40,587 nt of DNA from a virus. Positions 1 through 5,215 of this stretch are shown here, piece after piece; position 1 is the first letter of the stretch; the number at the start of each line of letters is the position of its first letter. The DNA lies in the IMG/VR virus record IMGVR_UViG_3300020119_000106, positions 1-40,587 of that record; one strand, 5' to 3'. The notes below the pieces were generated by a model. It worked only from the letters and a program-made list of their open reading frames with translations, made no database searches and had not been told where the DNA came from. A program made the translations under genes and the position numbers.

Positions 1-127
1 CGCACCCGACGAGCAGCAGCAGGGCGAGGGGAGCAGCCTTCGTCAGGAGACGGCGTGCCCACTCCGACCACGTGAGCCCCGAGGCAGCGACCGCCCGGTC
101 AACCGCCGCCCAAACTTCAGCCGGCGC
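1..127. repeat. Terminal direct repeat, left copy
   Basis: Bases 1-127 are identical to 40461-40587. The overlap is best read as the joining end of a circular assembly, since 127 is a common largest k-mer length. A true terminal repeat of a linear phage is less likely because a minus-strand reading frame continues across the join without a stop. Unique circle length is 40,460 bp. Confidence 0.95.
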
Positions 128-202
128 CCGCAGCTGGCGCTGGGGCTGCTTGTTCTTGCCGGACGCACCCGAGCGCTTCCGCTTCGGCTCAGGCCGCGAC
201 AC
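1..202 (-). CDS. Junction-spanning lipoprotein-like protein, N-terminal part
   Basis: This is the 5' part of a frame that starts at GTG 202 and, on the circle, continues from base 1 (= 40461) down to a stop at 40264, giving 132 codons. The start overlaps the end of the upstream gene by 14 nt. Residues 1-27 are basic (PKRKR). Residues 28-56 resemble the WxxVDxAxxxSGLTWSEWARRLL segment of small phage DNA-binding proteins. Residues 52-67 then form a signal-like stretch ending in LLLLVGC, a lipobox. I see no ATG, GTG or TTG in frame between 202 and the lipobox, so either the N-terminal 45 residues are part of the lipoprotein or a non-standard start is used. Function unknown; a spanin-like or surface role is possible because the next genes are the terminase and late operon. 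Confidence 0.55.
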   Translation of the reverse strand, partial: MSRPEPKRKRSGASGKNKQPQRQLRAPAEVWAAVDRAVAASGLTWSEWARRLLTKAAPLALLLLVGC

Positions 203-359
203 GGTAACCGGCTTCTTTCAGCGCCTCCATGAAGTCCTCAGCGCGGCGCGGGCTCAGGTACTCGAGCTTCCCGCGGCACGAGACCAGGACGCCGTGGAGA
301 TGCCCGAAGGTGAAAGTGACCGTCGCCGCCGTGTTCGTGTAGGTGATCGCGCTGTTCAT
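189..359 (-). CDS. Small hypothetical protein (56 aa)
   Basis: A short protein rich in Thr, Val and Phe in its first half (ITYTNTAATVTFTF) and helical in its last 20 residues (RAEDFMEALKEAGYRVAA). No family recognised. I chose ATG 359; ATG 371 and TTG 395 are in frame upstream and none has a clear ribosome site. It overlaps the GTG start of the junction-spanning lipoprotein by 14 nt, consistent with coupled translation. The 165 bases between it and the upstream gene (360-524) hold no convincing gene, promoter or terminator. Confidence 0.5.
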   Translation of the reverse strand: MNSAITYTNTAATVTFTFGHLHGVLVSCRGKLEYLSPRRAEDFMEALKEAGYRVAA

Positions 360-524
360 GAGAGACAGCATGGACCCGCAGGTAGCTGCGCGCAAGGGGC
401 AATCGCAGAAATCGACAATGGCGACGAGATTGCGGAATCAGTTGCCAGAGTCAGGGTTACACGCGCGCGCGGGCGCGAGGGGGTGGGAGGCCGCCAAGAT
501 TCCCTATCCGCCTAAAACTTGACA

Positions 525-686
525 TCACTGGGCACCCTCTCCCTTATCAATCCCTCCAGACGCGAGACCCTGAGTCGGCTTGCCGTGCTGGGCCAGCGCA
601 GCAGTCATCAGGGCGCGGCCAAGCCAAAAGCAGCCAAACCAGAAGGTCGCCCACATGGCTACGCGCCGCAGAGTTCGCATCGTCAT
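525..686 (-). CDS. Small single-pass membrane protein (53 aa)
   Basis: Starts at ATG 686, overlapping the stop of the upstream nuclease gene (ATGA), so it is probably co-translated. Residues about 9-31 form one hydrophobic, Trp/Phe-rich segment (VAMWATFWFGCFWLG), preceded by three Arg residues that favour an N-in orientation. The tail is short and Gly-rich. No family recognised. It could be a small inner-membrane effector or a holin-type protein, but its place in the replication operon gives no direct support for lysis. Confidence 0.55.
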   Translation of the reverse strand: MTMRTLRRVAMWATFWFGCFWLGRALMTAALAQHGKPTQGLASGGIDKGEGAQ

Positions 687-1024
687 CCTGCCACCTTATC
701 CACTCCGCGCCTTGACTTCCACTCTCGCACGACTTGAACGGCTTCCGAGACGGAACGCACGACGGCGACGTTGACGCCTTCCCTGGTCGCGCGCTGATGC
801 CAGGCAACTTGAGAGGCTTCGAGCGCTCCGCCCTGAGTCTTGACTTCAAGCCAGCCGAGACCTGGTAGGCAAAGGTCGGGGGTGCCTGGTTCTGCGCAGT
901 GCAGCGTGCCGCCTCTGACTCGGTGGATGCCGGCCTGCACTCGGATGACCCAGATTCCGAGCGTGGAGAGCGCGAGTCGGATGCTGCGAGATAGGTCGGT
1001 CTCAGATAGGTCGGTCTCGCTCAT
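683..1024 (-). CDS. VRR-NUC domain nuclease
   Basis: A 113-residue protein matching the stand-alone phage form of the VRR-NUC family, which has the PD-(D/E)xK nuclease fold. The active-site pattern is visible: GTPDLCL (Asp50), then WLEVKT (Glu60, Lys62), followed by SQVAWHQRA (Gln72) and a closing helix (SVSEAVQVV). Phage members of this family are usually linked to processing of branched or recombination DNA, which fits a gene between replication functions and the terminase. Start ATG 1024 overlaps the upstream stop (ATGA). The first ten codons are a perfect 15-nt tandem duplication giving SETDL twice. Confidence 0.85.
   Translation of the reverse strand: MSETDLSETDLSRSIRLALSTLGIWVIRVQAGIHRVRGGTLHCAEPGTPDLCLPGLGWLEVKTQGGALEASQVAWHQRATREGVNVAVVRSVSEAVQVVREWKSRRGVDKVAG
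989..1018. repeat. 15-bp perfect tandem duplication
   Basis: Two adjacent identical copies of AGATAGGTCGGTCTC (989-1003 and 1004-1018). The unit is a multiple of three, so it adds five residues (SETDL) in frame at the N-terminus of the VRR-NUC protein. Confidence 0.95.
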
Positions 1025-1254
1025 TCGTCCACCGGGCAGCAGCGAAGGGCGAGGCGTCCGAGGTCGGTGATGTAGCTCCGATCCACTACGCCAAACACTG
1101 GGTCGACCTCCTCCTGTTCGCGTGTCCTTCCAGTCGCAGCGAGCGCCGCGAGTGCGCCGAACATGGGAGACTCATCACCGACAGGAGGCAGGCGAGGAGC
1201 GTTTTCAGCCCGGCGTTGCAACAAGTATCGTTCCAACGGAGTCAGCCCGCGCAT
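1021..1254 (-). CDS. Hypothetical protein (77 aa)
   Basis: Starts at ATG 1254, 13 nt inside the end of the upstream gene, and ends in an ATGA overlap with the VRR-NUC gene. The sequence shows a short helical N-terminus (LTPLERYLLQRRAENAP), an Ala-rich middle and a C-terminal Cys pair (CCP). I recognise no family. Tight overlaps on both sides make it a credible operon member. Confidence 0.6.
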   Translation of the reverse strand: MRGLTPLERYLLQRRAENAPRLPPVGDESPMFGALAALAATGRTREQEEVDPVFGVVDRSYITDLGRLALRCCPVDE

Positions 1255-1397
1255 AGCCCCGCCTCCCTGAGCTTACGCCGCTGGTAGTAGCGCCGGTTCT
1301 GCACATGCTTGCGCCATTGCTTGTCGGTCCGCACCCGAGTCGGCTGTGCCGGCACTCCAGGTAGGCACGCCTCGCACTCGCAGTACCGCACGTGCAT
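1242..1397 (-). CDS. Small Cys-containing basic protein (51 aa)
   Basis: Starts at ATG 1397, which overlaps the stop of the upstream zinc-cluster gene (TGATG). The N-terminus carries three closely spaced cysteines (YCECEAC) and the rest is strongly basic (KHVQNRRYYQRRKLREAG). This composition suggests a small nucleic-acid-binding protein, but no fourth ligand for a full zinc site is obvious. A start at 1493 would overlap the upstream gene by about 100 nt and is less likely. Confidence 0.55.
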   Translation of the reverse strand: MHVRYCECEACLPGVPAQPTRVRTDKQWRKHVQNRRYYQRRKLREAGLCAG

Positions 1398-1750
1398 CAG
1401 ACCGCCCTCTGGTAATCTCGAAACAAGTAGTCCCGAATGTCGATAGGCGATTCCGGCGCGTAGGAGCCCCCACAGCGAGCGCAACCGGTCCAAGGCCGCC
1501 TATGTGCCAAGTCGAAGCACTCGTCGCATATAGCCCCATCCTTGAGCGGCGGCGGGGACTTCGTGCGGTTGACCCTGTAGAGCTTGCTCGTCTCGCGGCT
1601 GGCGATGCGCATGCAGCCCTTGCAGCGCTTGGCCCAACCGTTGCGCCCTCGGGGGCACCGGTAGAAGTTGGCGTCCGTGAGCTCCAACGTCTCGCCGTGG
1701 CAGTCGCGATGGGTCTCGGGTGGTGACTTGGGGCGACCTGTCCTGGCCAT
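1397..1750 (-). CDS. Zinc-cluster protein (117 aa)
   Basis: Starts at ATG 1750 in a TGATG overlap with the membrane-protein gene upstream. Eight cysteines stand out: Cys17, Cys32, a CKGC pair at about 43-46, a CDEC pair at 75-78 and a CARC pair at 90-93. These look like two zinc-ribbon or HNH-type metal sites. The spacing recalls HNH-associated or recombination-endonuclease-VII-like proteins, but I do not see a clear catalytic HNH triad. The N-terminus is basic (ARTGRPKSPP), as in DNA-binding phage proteins. Likely nucleic-acid binding; exact role unknown. Confidence 0.65.
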   Translation of the reverse strand: MARTGRPKSPPETHRDCHGETLELTDANFYRCPRGRNGWAKRCKGCMRIASRETSKLYRVNRTKSPPPLKDGAICDECFDLAHRRPWTGCARCGGSYAPESPIDIRDYLFRDYQRAV

Positions 1751-2028
1751 CAGTTCACCGCCAACTTCCGCTGCGACTGGCAGCTCTTGCAGGTGCAGCG
1801 CGGCGGCGCGGCTACGGCGATGACGCCTGGTTCGAGCTCCCGCAGCTGGTCGTCGATTGCGGCCAGCTCGTCCTCGGTGGCGGCCTCGAGGGCGTTGTGA
1901 TGCATCCGAAGCTCGGCCATCGCCTGCCAGAGAGCAGCGGTCGCCTCGTCGGCTTTGACCGCGTAGCGCAGGCAGCACCACGCGAGCCACAGGGTCACAC
2001 AGGCTTGCACGACCATCAGCCAAGGCAT
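1750..2028 (-). CDS. Membrane-anchored coiled-coil protein (92 aa)
   Basis: Start ATG 2028 is chosen because AGGAG lies 8 nt upstream; earlier in-frame starts (GTG 2067, or 2253) lack such a site or overlap the neighbour. Residues 2-23 form one membrane segment (WLMVVQACVTLWLAWCCL). It is followed by a charged helix likely to form a coiled coil (AELRMHHNALEAATEDEL) and a C-terminal CTCKSC cluster. The layout of N-terminal anchor, helix and cytoplasmic cysteines is unfamiliar to me. It sits between the replication genes and small zinc proteins. Confidence 0.6.
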   Translation of the reverse strand: MPWLMVVQACVTLWLAWCCLRYAVKADEATAALWQAMAELRMHHNALEAATEDELAAIDDQLRELEPGVIAVAAPPRCTCKSCQSQRKLAVN

Positions 2029-2078
2029 CAGCGGCGCTCCTGCCAGGCGTTGTGCTCGTCGAGCCACTTCGCGTCGGC

Positions 2079-2510
2079 TTAGGCGATGCCGTACTGCCTG
2101 CGCACCAGCTGGGCGAACCGGTCGCGATGCGCCGCAACCTGGTCCCGCGTGAGTTCGCTGCCTGTCCGATCGAAATAATCCATCTTGTGTGCCTCCAATC
2201 GTTCGAGAAACTCCTGCCATGCGTGAAAAACGAGGGCGTTCTTGCGGTCCCACTCGGCGCGCGCTGCGGTGTCGCGCTCCGGGACGGTGGCCACGTCGAA
2301 CGCGCTGTAGTCGTCGGGGAACTGCGCCGTGCCGCCCGCCCCGAAGTCATTGCGCCGGTCCTCCCTGCGCCACTGCGGCTCGAGCTGGGCCCACAGCCGG
2401 TGCAGCCAGGCAGCCGTCCCGCGGTCGGCCACCGCCCGGAGCTTGTCCAGGCCGCGCAGCTTGGTAGCGTCCGCCGCGGGGTCGAACGGGAATTCGCGCT
2501 CGGTGGTCAC
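2079..2510 (-). CDS. Hypothetical protein downstream of the replication initiator (143 aa)
   Basis: Starts in an ATGA overlap with the O-like gene. The protein is mostly helical and charged, with many Trp and Arg residues (AAWLHRLWAQLEPQWRREDRR), and ends in a basic helix (RDQVAAHRDRFAQLVRRQYG). By position it corresponds to the lambda P slot, where a helicase loader follows O, but it is short and I see no DnaC-type ATPase motif. Real gene by context; function unknown. Confidence 0.65.
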   Translation of the reverse strand: MTTEREFPFDPAADATKLRGLDKLRAVADRGTAAWLHRLWAQLEPQWRREDRRNDFGAGGTAQFPDDYSAFDVATVPERDTAARAEWDRKNALVFHAWQEFLERLEAHKMDYFDRTGSELTRDQVAAHRDRFAQLVRRQYGIA

Positions 2511-3340
2511 TTCGCACCTCCGACGAACTCGAGGTACTTCCGCGAGGCCTGCAGGGCGCGGCGCGCGTCGTGGTCAACGTTGGGGCTGACCTCTTGCGGC
2601 CTACCGTTGCGGAATGGCGCTGGCGCTGCTGTGCGGGGAGACTCGGCGGCGTTGCGTATCCACGTTCGCGCCGTGGCCTGCCAATCCGACTTCGGGTCCT
2701 TGAACTCCCAGTCCCGAAACTTCGGGCCTTCGACCAGCCAGTTTACCCGGAGCTCGGCGCAGAGTTTTTTTCCGGTTTCGTCCAGCTCGAAGCCGTCGGG
2801 ACAGCGACGCATTCGGCGCTTCGGGGCACGCGCGGGAGACGGTTCAGATCCTTTAGAAGAGAGCTGAAAAGAAGAAGAATCTGCAGGAGAATCAGACTTA
2901 AACCCAGATTCCGAATCAGGAGAGGGAGATGCAAGAGGGGGAACCAAACCAGCGTTTGCTAGGCTGGCAAAGTCGGTGTTTGCTAGGCCAGTTGCTAGGG
3001 TTTTGCTATCGTGTTTGCTAGGCAGTTTGCTAGGCAGTTTGCTAGCTTTTGCTAGACCCCCTTGGCGCCCTGCCCGAGCGCGCTTCGATGATAGCGATTC
3101 CTCAGGCTCCCTTTCTGGCACAAGCCACTCGTCTCCGGCAATGCCCCACAGTGCGACGCGAGTAAGTTCGTCCGCGGCGCGCTTGTTGCTGCCCCAGCTC
3201 TTGACCATGGCGAGCGAGACGATCCGCTCACCGCTGGACTCGCACCAAAACCCAGCGCGGTACCACAGCGCTTTCGCGGGCTCGCTGAGAGACATGAATA
3301 CGCGCCCGGATAGCTCCGACTCTGTCGGTTCAAAACCCAT
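2507..3340 (-). CDS. Replication initiator, lambda O-like
   Basis: A 277-residue protein. Residues about 15-80 resemble an N-terminal winged-helix domain of phage replication proteins (LSEPAKALWYRAGFWCESS, then VKSWGSNKRAADELTRVALW). A low-complexity middle includes a SKLPSKLPSK repeat, and the C-terminal half is helical, where partner binding would be expected. The middle is encoded by a run of TTTGCTAGG iterons, just as the lambda origin lies within O. ATG 3340 has a strong GAGGAGG site about 8 nt upstream. Function is inferred from layout and the domain pattern. It should bind the iterons and recruit host replication proteins, since no phage helicase is present. Confidence 0.7.
   Translation of the reverse strand: MGFEPTESELSGRVFMSLSEPAKALWYRAGFWCESSGERIVSLAMVKSWGSNKRAADELTRVALWGIAGDEWLVPEREPEESLSSKRARAGRQGGLAKASKLPSKLPSKHDSKTLATGLANTDFASLANAGLVPPLASPSPDSESGFKSDSPADSSSFQLSSKGSEPSPARAPKRRMRRCPDGFELDETGKKLCAELRVNWLVEGPKFRDWEFKDPKSDWQATARTWIRNAAESPRTAAPAPFRNGRPQEVSPNVDHDARRALQASRKYLEFVGGAK
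2954..3056. other. Probable replication origin: iteron array
   Basis: Direct repeats of GTTTGCTAGGC at 2954-2964, 2978-2988, 3013-3023 and 3025-3035. Shorter or imperfect copies lie near 2991-2999, 3001-3008, 3037-3046 and 3048-3056. The last copies are 12 nt apart, about one helical turn. An A-rich stretch (about 2855-2935) lies directly beside the array. Iterons plus an A-rich flank inside an O-like gene is the lambda-type origin layout. Confidence 0.75.
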
Positions 3341-3428
3341 ACTCTGACTCCTCCTCGAGCGACCAACCCATGCGGAACTCGAACTGCTTCAGCGTCTCGC
3401 CTTCCGGCGCTGTCCCGTAATCGCTCAT
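3330..3428 (-). CDS. Tiny hypothetical protein (32 aa)
   Basis: ATG 3428 overlaps the stop of the DnaA-domain gene (ATGA) and its end overlaps the start of the O-like gene by 11 nt. The product is acidic with aromatic residues (EGETLKQFEFRMGW). Its final codons (EEESEYGF) contain the GAGGAGG ribosome site of the O-like gene, so translating this short frame may couple DnaA-domain and O-like synthesis. It may be a leader frame rather than a functional protein. Confidence 0.5.
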   Translation of the reverse strand: MSDYGTAPEGETLKQFEFRMGWSLEEESEYGF

Positions 3429-3775
3429 TGCCTCGTGACCTCCTCTTCAGCCCCAAACCGCTCGAGCAGCTCCGCCGTCGTGACTGCGAACCACTGGTCC
3501 TTCCGGCGCTGCCGCTCAGCCGAGTCAGCCAAGGACATGACGGTCGTGTGGTGGCGCGCGCCGAGCACGACGCCGACTTCGGGGAAGCTCAGCCGAGTGC
3601 AGCGGCGCGCCAGCAGACAGACCAGCATCCGCGCTTCGGCGATTGACTTGGTGCGTTGCCGACCAATGATATCGGCAGGCTCGATGGCGAATACGGCGGC
3701 AACAGCACTGATGATTTCGGACAGCGCGTTCGGACGCGGCAGTGTCTGGATGAGCGGATGTGAAAGCTCAGACAT
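3425..3775 (-). CDS. Stand-alone DnaA domain IV protein
   Basis: A 116-residue protein matching only the C-terminal DNA-binding domain of DnaA. The signature helix-turn-helix is clear: DIIGRQRTKSIAEARMLVC, then LSFPEVGVVLGARHHTTVM (about residues 36-80). There is no AAA+ ATPase part. In host DnaA this domain reads the 9-mer box TTATCCACA. Placed immediately before the O-like gene and its iterons, it probably helps, or competes with, host DnaA at an origin. ATG 3775 gives an 8-nt overlap with the upstream gene; a GTG at 3790 is a weaker choice. Confidence 0.85.
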   Translation of the reverse strand: MSELSHPLIQTLPRPNALSEIISAVAAVFAIEPADIIGRQRTKSIAEARMLVCLLARRCTRLSFPEVGVVLGARHHTTVMSLADSAERQRRKDQWFAVTTAELLERFGAEEEVTRQ

Positions 3776-4361
3776 GGGATGACCTCGCAAGGGAGACGAG
3801 CCAATCGGCGAAAGCAGGCGGAGTGAGAGACGCCTCGCGCTTGCTCAGGGTCGGTTTGATGCGATCGAACCAGCCGCACTGGTGCGTGCCGGAAGCGCGC
3901 CTCCAGTTCGGCTCAGTCGGCAGAGTCGAGCCGCTGTAGAAAAGCCAGGTACGCTTGCGCGCCTTGTGCCCATAGGCGCTCTGCCAAACCTCGCAGGCCC
4001 AGCCGTCGCCGCACGCATACCAGCCTGGCTTCTTGGCAGGCGGAGGCGGGAGAGCGAACTTCTTCCAGGCGTGGCTGCCTGCTGGGTGCTCAAGCACCCC
4101 CCCGAATCGGAGGACGCAATCAAGCGCGGCCGCGAAGCAGCCCATGTCATTGCCAGGCCGGTTGTGGGCGCCCCCGTAGCGCTTGTAGTTCAGCGCCGCG
4201 AAGTTGACCCAGAGCTGACAAGGCGGGTGCGCGACGACCGGATGAGGACCGTCGTACAAGCGCGCATCCCGCTTCTCGTCCCAGCAGTCGACGCCCGGCA
4301 TTGACGGATAGGGCCCCTCTGGGTCGACGTAGAGGGCGGCTACCGTTCGAAGCTCAGACAT
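3768..4361 (-). CDS. PPC-motif protein, cytosine methyltransferase-like
   Basis: A 197-residue phage protein with VVAHPPCQLW (Pro46-Pro47-Cys48), which resembles the PPC catalytic loop of DNA cytosine-5 methyltransferases. The region CVLRFGGVLEHPAGS is also like the later part of that fold. However, the FxGxG cofactor site expected near the N-terminus is absent (the start reads TVAALYVDPEGPYPSM) and the length is about half of a usual enzyme. It may be a degenerate or minimal relative, or an unrelated family using PPC. ATG 4361 overlaps the upstream stop (TGATG). Confidence 0.5.
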   Translation of the reverse strand: MSELRTVAALYVDPEGPYPSMPGVDCWDEKRDARLYDGPHPVVAHPPCQLWVNFAALNYKRYGGAHNRPGNDMGCFAAALDCVLRFGGVLEHPAGSHAWKKFALPPPPAKKPGWYACGDGWACEVWQSAYGHKARKRTWLFYSGSTLPTEPNWRRASGTHQCGWFDRIKPTLSKREASLTPPAFADWLVSLARSSHV

Positions 4362-4603
4362 CAGCGGAGCTCCTTCAGGATTCGGGACCGACGCAGTTTC
4401 TTGAGGGCGCTCGCCTCGAGCTGAAGCACGCGCTGCCGGCTCACCCCGAGCGCAGCCGCCACCTCCTCGACCGTGCGGACAGCTCCGCGCGCAGGCTGGC
4501 GACCCTCGCCGTCATGGTTTCGGGTCCGTTGTGGCTGTGTGGCGCCAATGTGGTCGCGTGTCGGATGTCCAGTATTTTTGGGTAAATAAAAAGGGGCGGT
4601 CAC
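4361..4603 (-). CDS. Sigma-70 region 4-like regulator
   Basis: An 80-residue protein starting at GTG 4603 in a GTGA overlap with the gene upstream. Residues about 44-75 read TVEEVAAALGVSRQRVLQLE and then ALKKLRR, closely matching the sigma-70 region 4 helix-turn-helix that contacts the -35 element. The N-terminal 40 residues are basic and without a clear fold, and region 2 is missing. Such a protein could redirect host RNA polymerase, for example to late genes, for which no other activator is recognisable here. The role is inferred; the domain match is strong. Confidence 0.75.
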   Translation of the reverse strand: MTAPFYLPKNTGHPTRDHIGATQPQRTRNHDGEGRQPARGAVRTVEEVAAALGVSRQRVLQLEASALKKLRRSRILKELR

Positions 4604-4905
4604 TTGGGCGCCGCCTCTCCGCTGGAGGGCGGGAATGCAATCGCGCTCAGCCGCGAGTAATCCCTTAGCGCACGCGTGATTTCGTCGTGCTTCGCTAGCC
4701 ACGCCTCACGACCAGCGTTCGTCTTGGTGTCGATGCTGTCGGCCTCCAGCTCGAGCCGCTTTCGCTTGTCGCTATTCTCTTGCAGCAAGCGCCTCGCGGC
4801 TTCGATTTCAGCCGCCGTGCGAATCAGACCCCAAGCCTTTTTGCCATCCGTGAAGTGGCGATTGAGCGCCGCCTCGTAGTCGCAGTCCTGGATCGCGATC
4901 TTCAA
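4600..4905 (-). CDS. Coiled-coil hypothetical protein (101 aa)
   Basis: First gene after the attP gap. The start ATG at 4905 opens MKIAIQDCDYEAALNRHF. The protein is almost wholly helical and charged, with a likely coiled coil at residues 33-85 (AAEIEAARRLLQENSDKRKR and RALRDYSRL). It ends in GTGA overlap with the sigma-like gene. No family recognised. Confidence 0.6.
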   Translation of the reverse strand: MKIAIQDCDYEAALNRHFTDGKKAWGLIRTAAEIEAARRLLQENSDKRKRLELEADSIDTKTNAGREAWLAKHDEITRALRDYSRLSAIAFPPSSGEAAPK

Positions 4906-4964
4906 GACAGCACCCCCGCAGCTTTCGCGGTCGACAAACCCCGCAAATCCGCGTTTGCGATTCT

Positions 4965-5207
4965 ACTGGTTAAAGGTCGGTCAAAGTAGGAGTCACACCC
5001 GCCGTTTCGAGTAACGAATCCAGCATGATTCCTGCCGCTTCGTTGTCGATTGGTATCCTGGATTGAAAATCCACGTGTCGTCAGTTCAATTCTGACCCTG
5101 GACACCACGATTCGGCCTGTTTTAAGGGGATTCGGTGACGAGGCGTCGTCCAGGCGTTCCACGCAATCGCCTCCCGTAGCTCCCGAATGGTTCAAAACTG
5201 GTAAAAG
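4965..5207. repeat. Candidate integrase arm-type sites
   Basis: Two 11-mers, ACTGGTTAAAG at 4965-4975 and ACTGGTAAAAG at 5197-5207, differ at one base and flank the tRNA-like core on both sides in the same orientation. A GGTCAAAG variant follows the first copy. Arm sites placed like this are typical of attP regions for lambda-type integrases. The whole 4906-5215 stretch is non-coding apart from these elements and the core. Confidence 0.4.
5058..5107 (+). other. Probable attP core: 3' half of a tRNA-Phe
   Basis: The sequence folds as the 3' half of a tRNA on the plus strand. The anticodon loop is TTGAAAA (GAA at 5065-5067, Phe) on a stem of 5058-5062 with 5070-5074. The variable loop is 5075-5079. 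The T arm pairs GTCAG with CTGAC around TTCAATT (5080-5096). The acceptor strand CCTGGAC (5097-5103) is followed by A and CCA. No D arm or 5' acceptor strand matches upstream, so this is not a whole tRNA. It lies 110 bp past the integrase stop, where attP is expected; insertion would rebuild the 3' end of a host tRNA-Phe gene. Confidence 0.8.
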
Positions 5208-5215
5208 TTTGGGGC

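Noticed and set aside
462-475. CG-alternating palindrome as a terminator
   Set aside because: It can form a short stem but has no T run on either strand.
72-515. Long plus-strand frame at the left end
   Set aside because: It is antisense to the junction lipoprotein and a small gene; its composition is that of a shadow frame in GC-rich DNA.
519-524. Perfect TTGACA on the plus strand
   Set aside because: No acceptable -10 at 16-18 bp, and it points into minus-strand genes.
696-704. DnaA-box-like TTATCCACT
   Set aside because: Eight of nine bases match the consensus, but it is single, lies in the nuclease gene and is over 2 kb from the iterons; chance is likely.
2954-3056. CRISPR-like array
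   Set aside because: Repeat units are 11 bp with 1-24 bp spacers inside an open reading frame; this is an iteron array.
5020-5110. Possible complete tRNA gene
   Set aside because: Only the anticodon arm, T arm and acceptor 3' strand are present; no D arm or matching 5' acceptor strand is found upstream.
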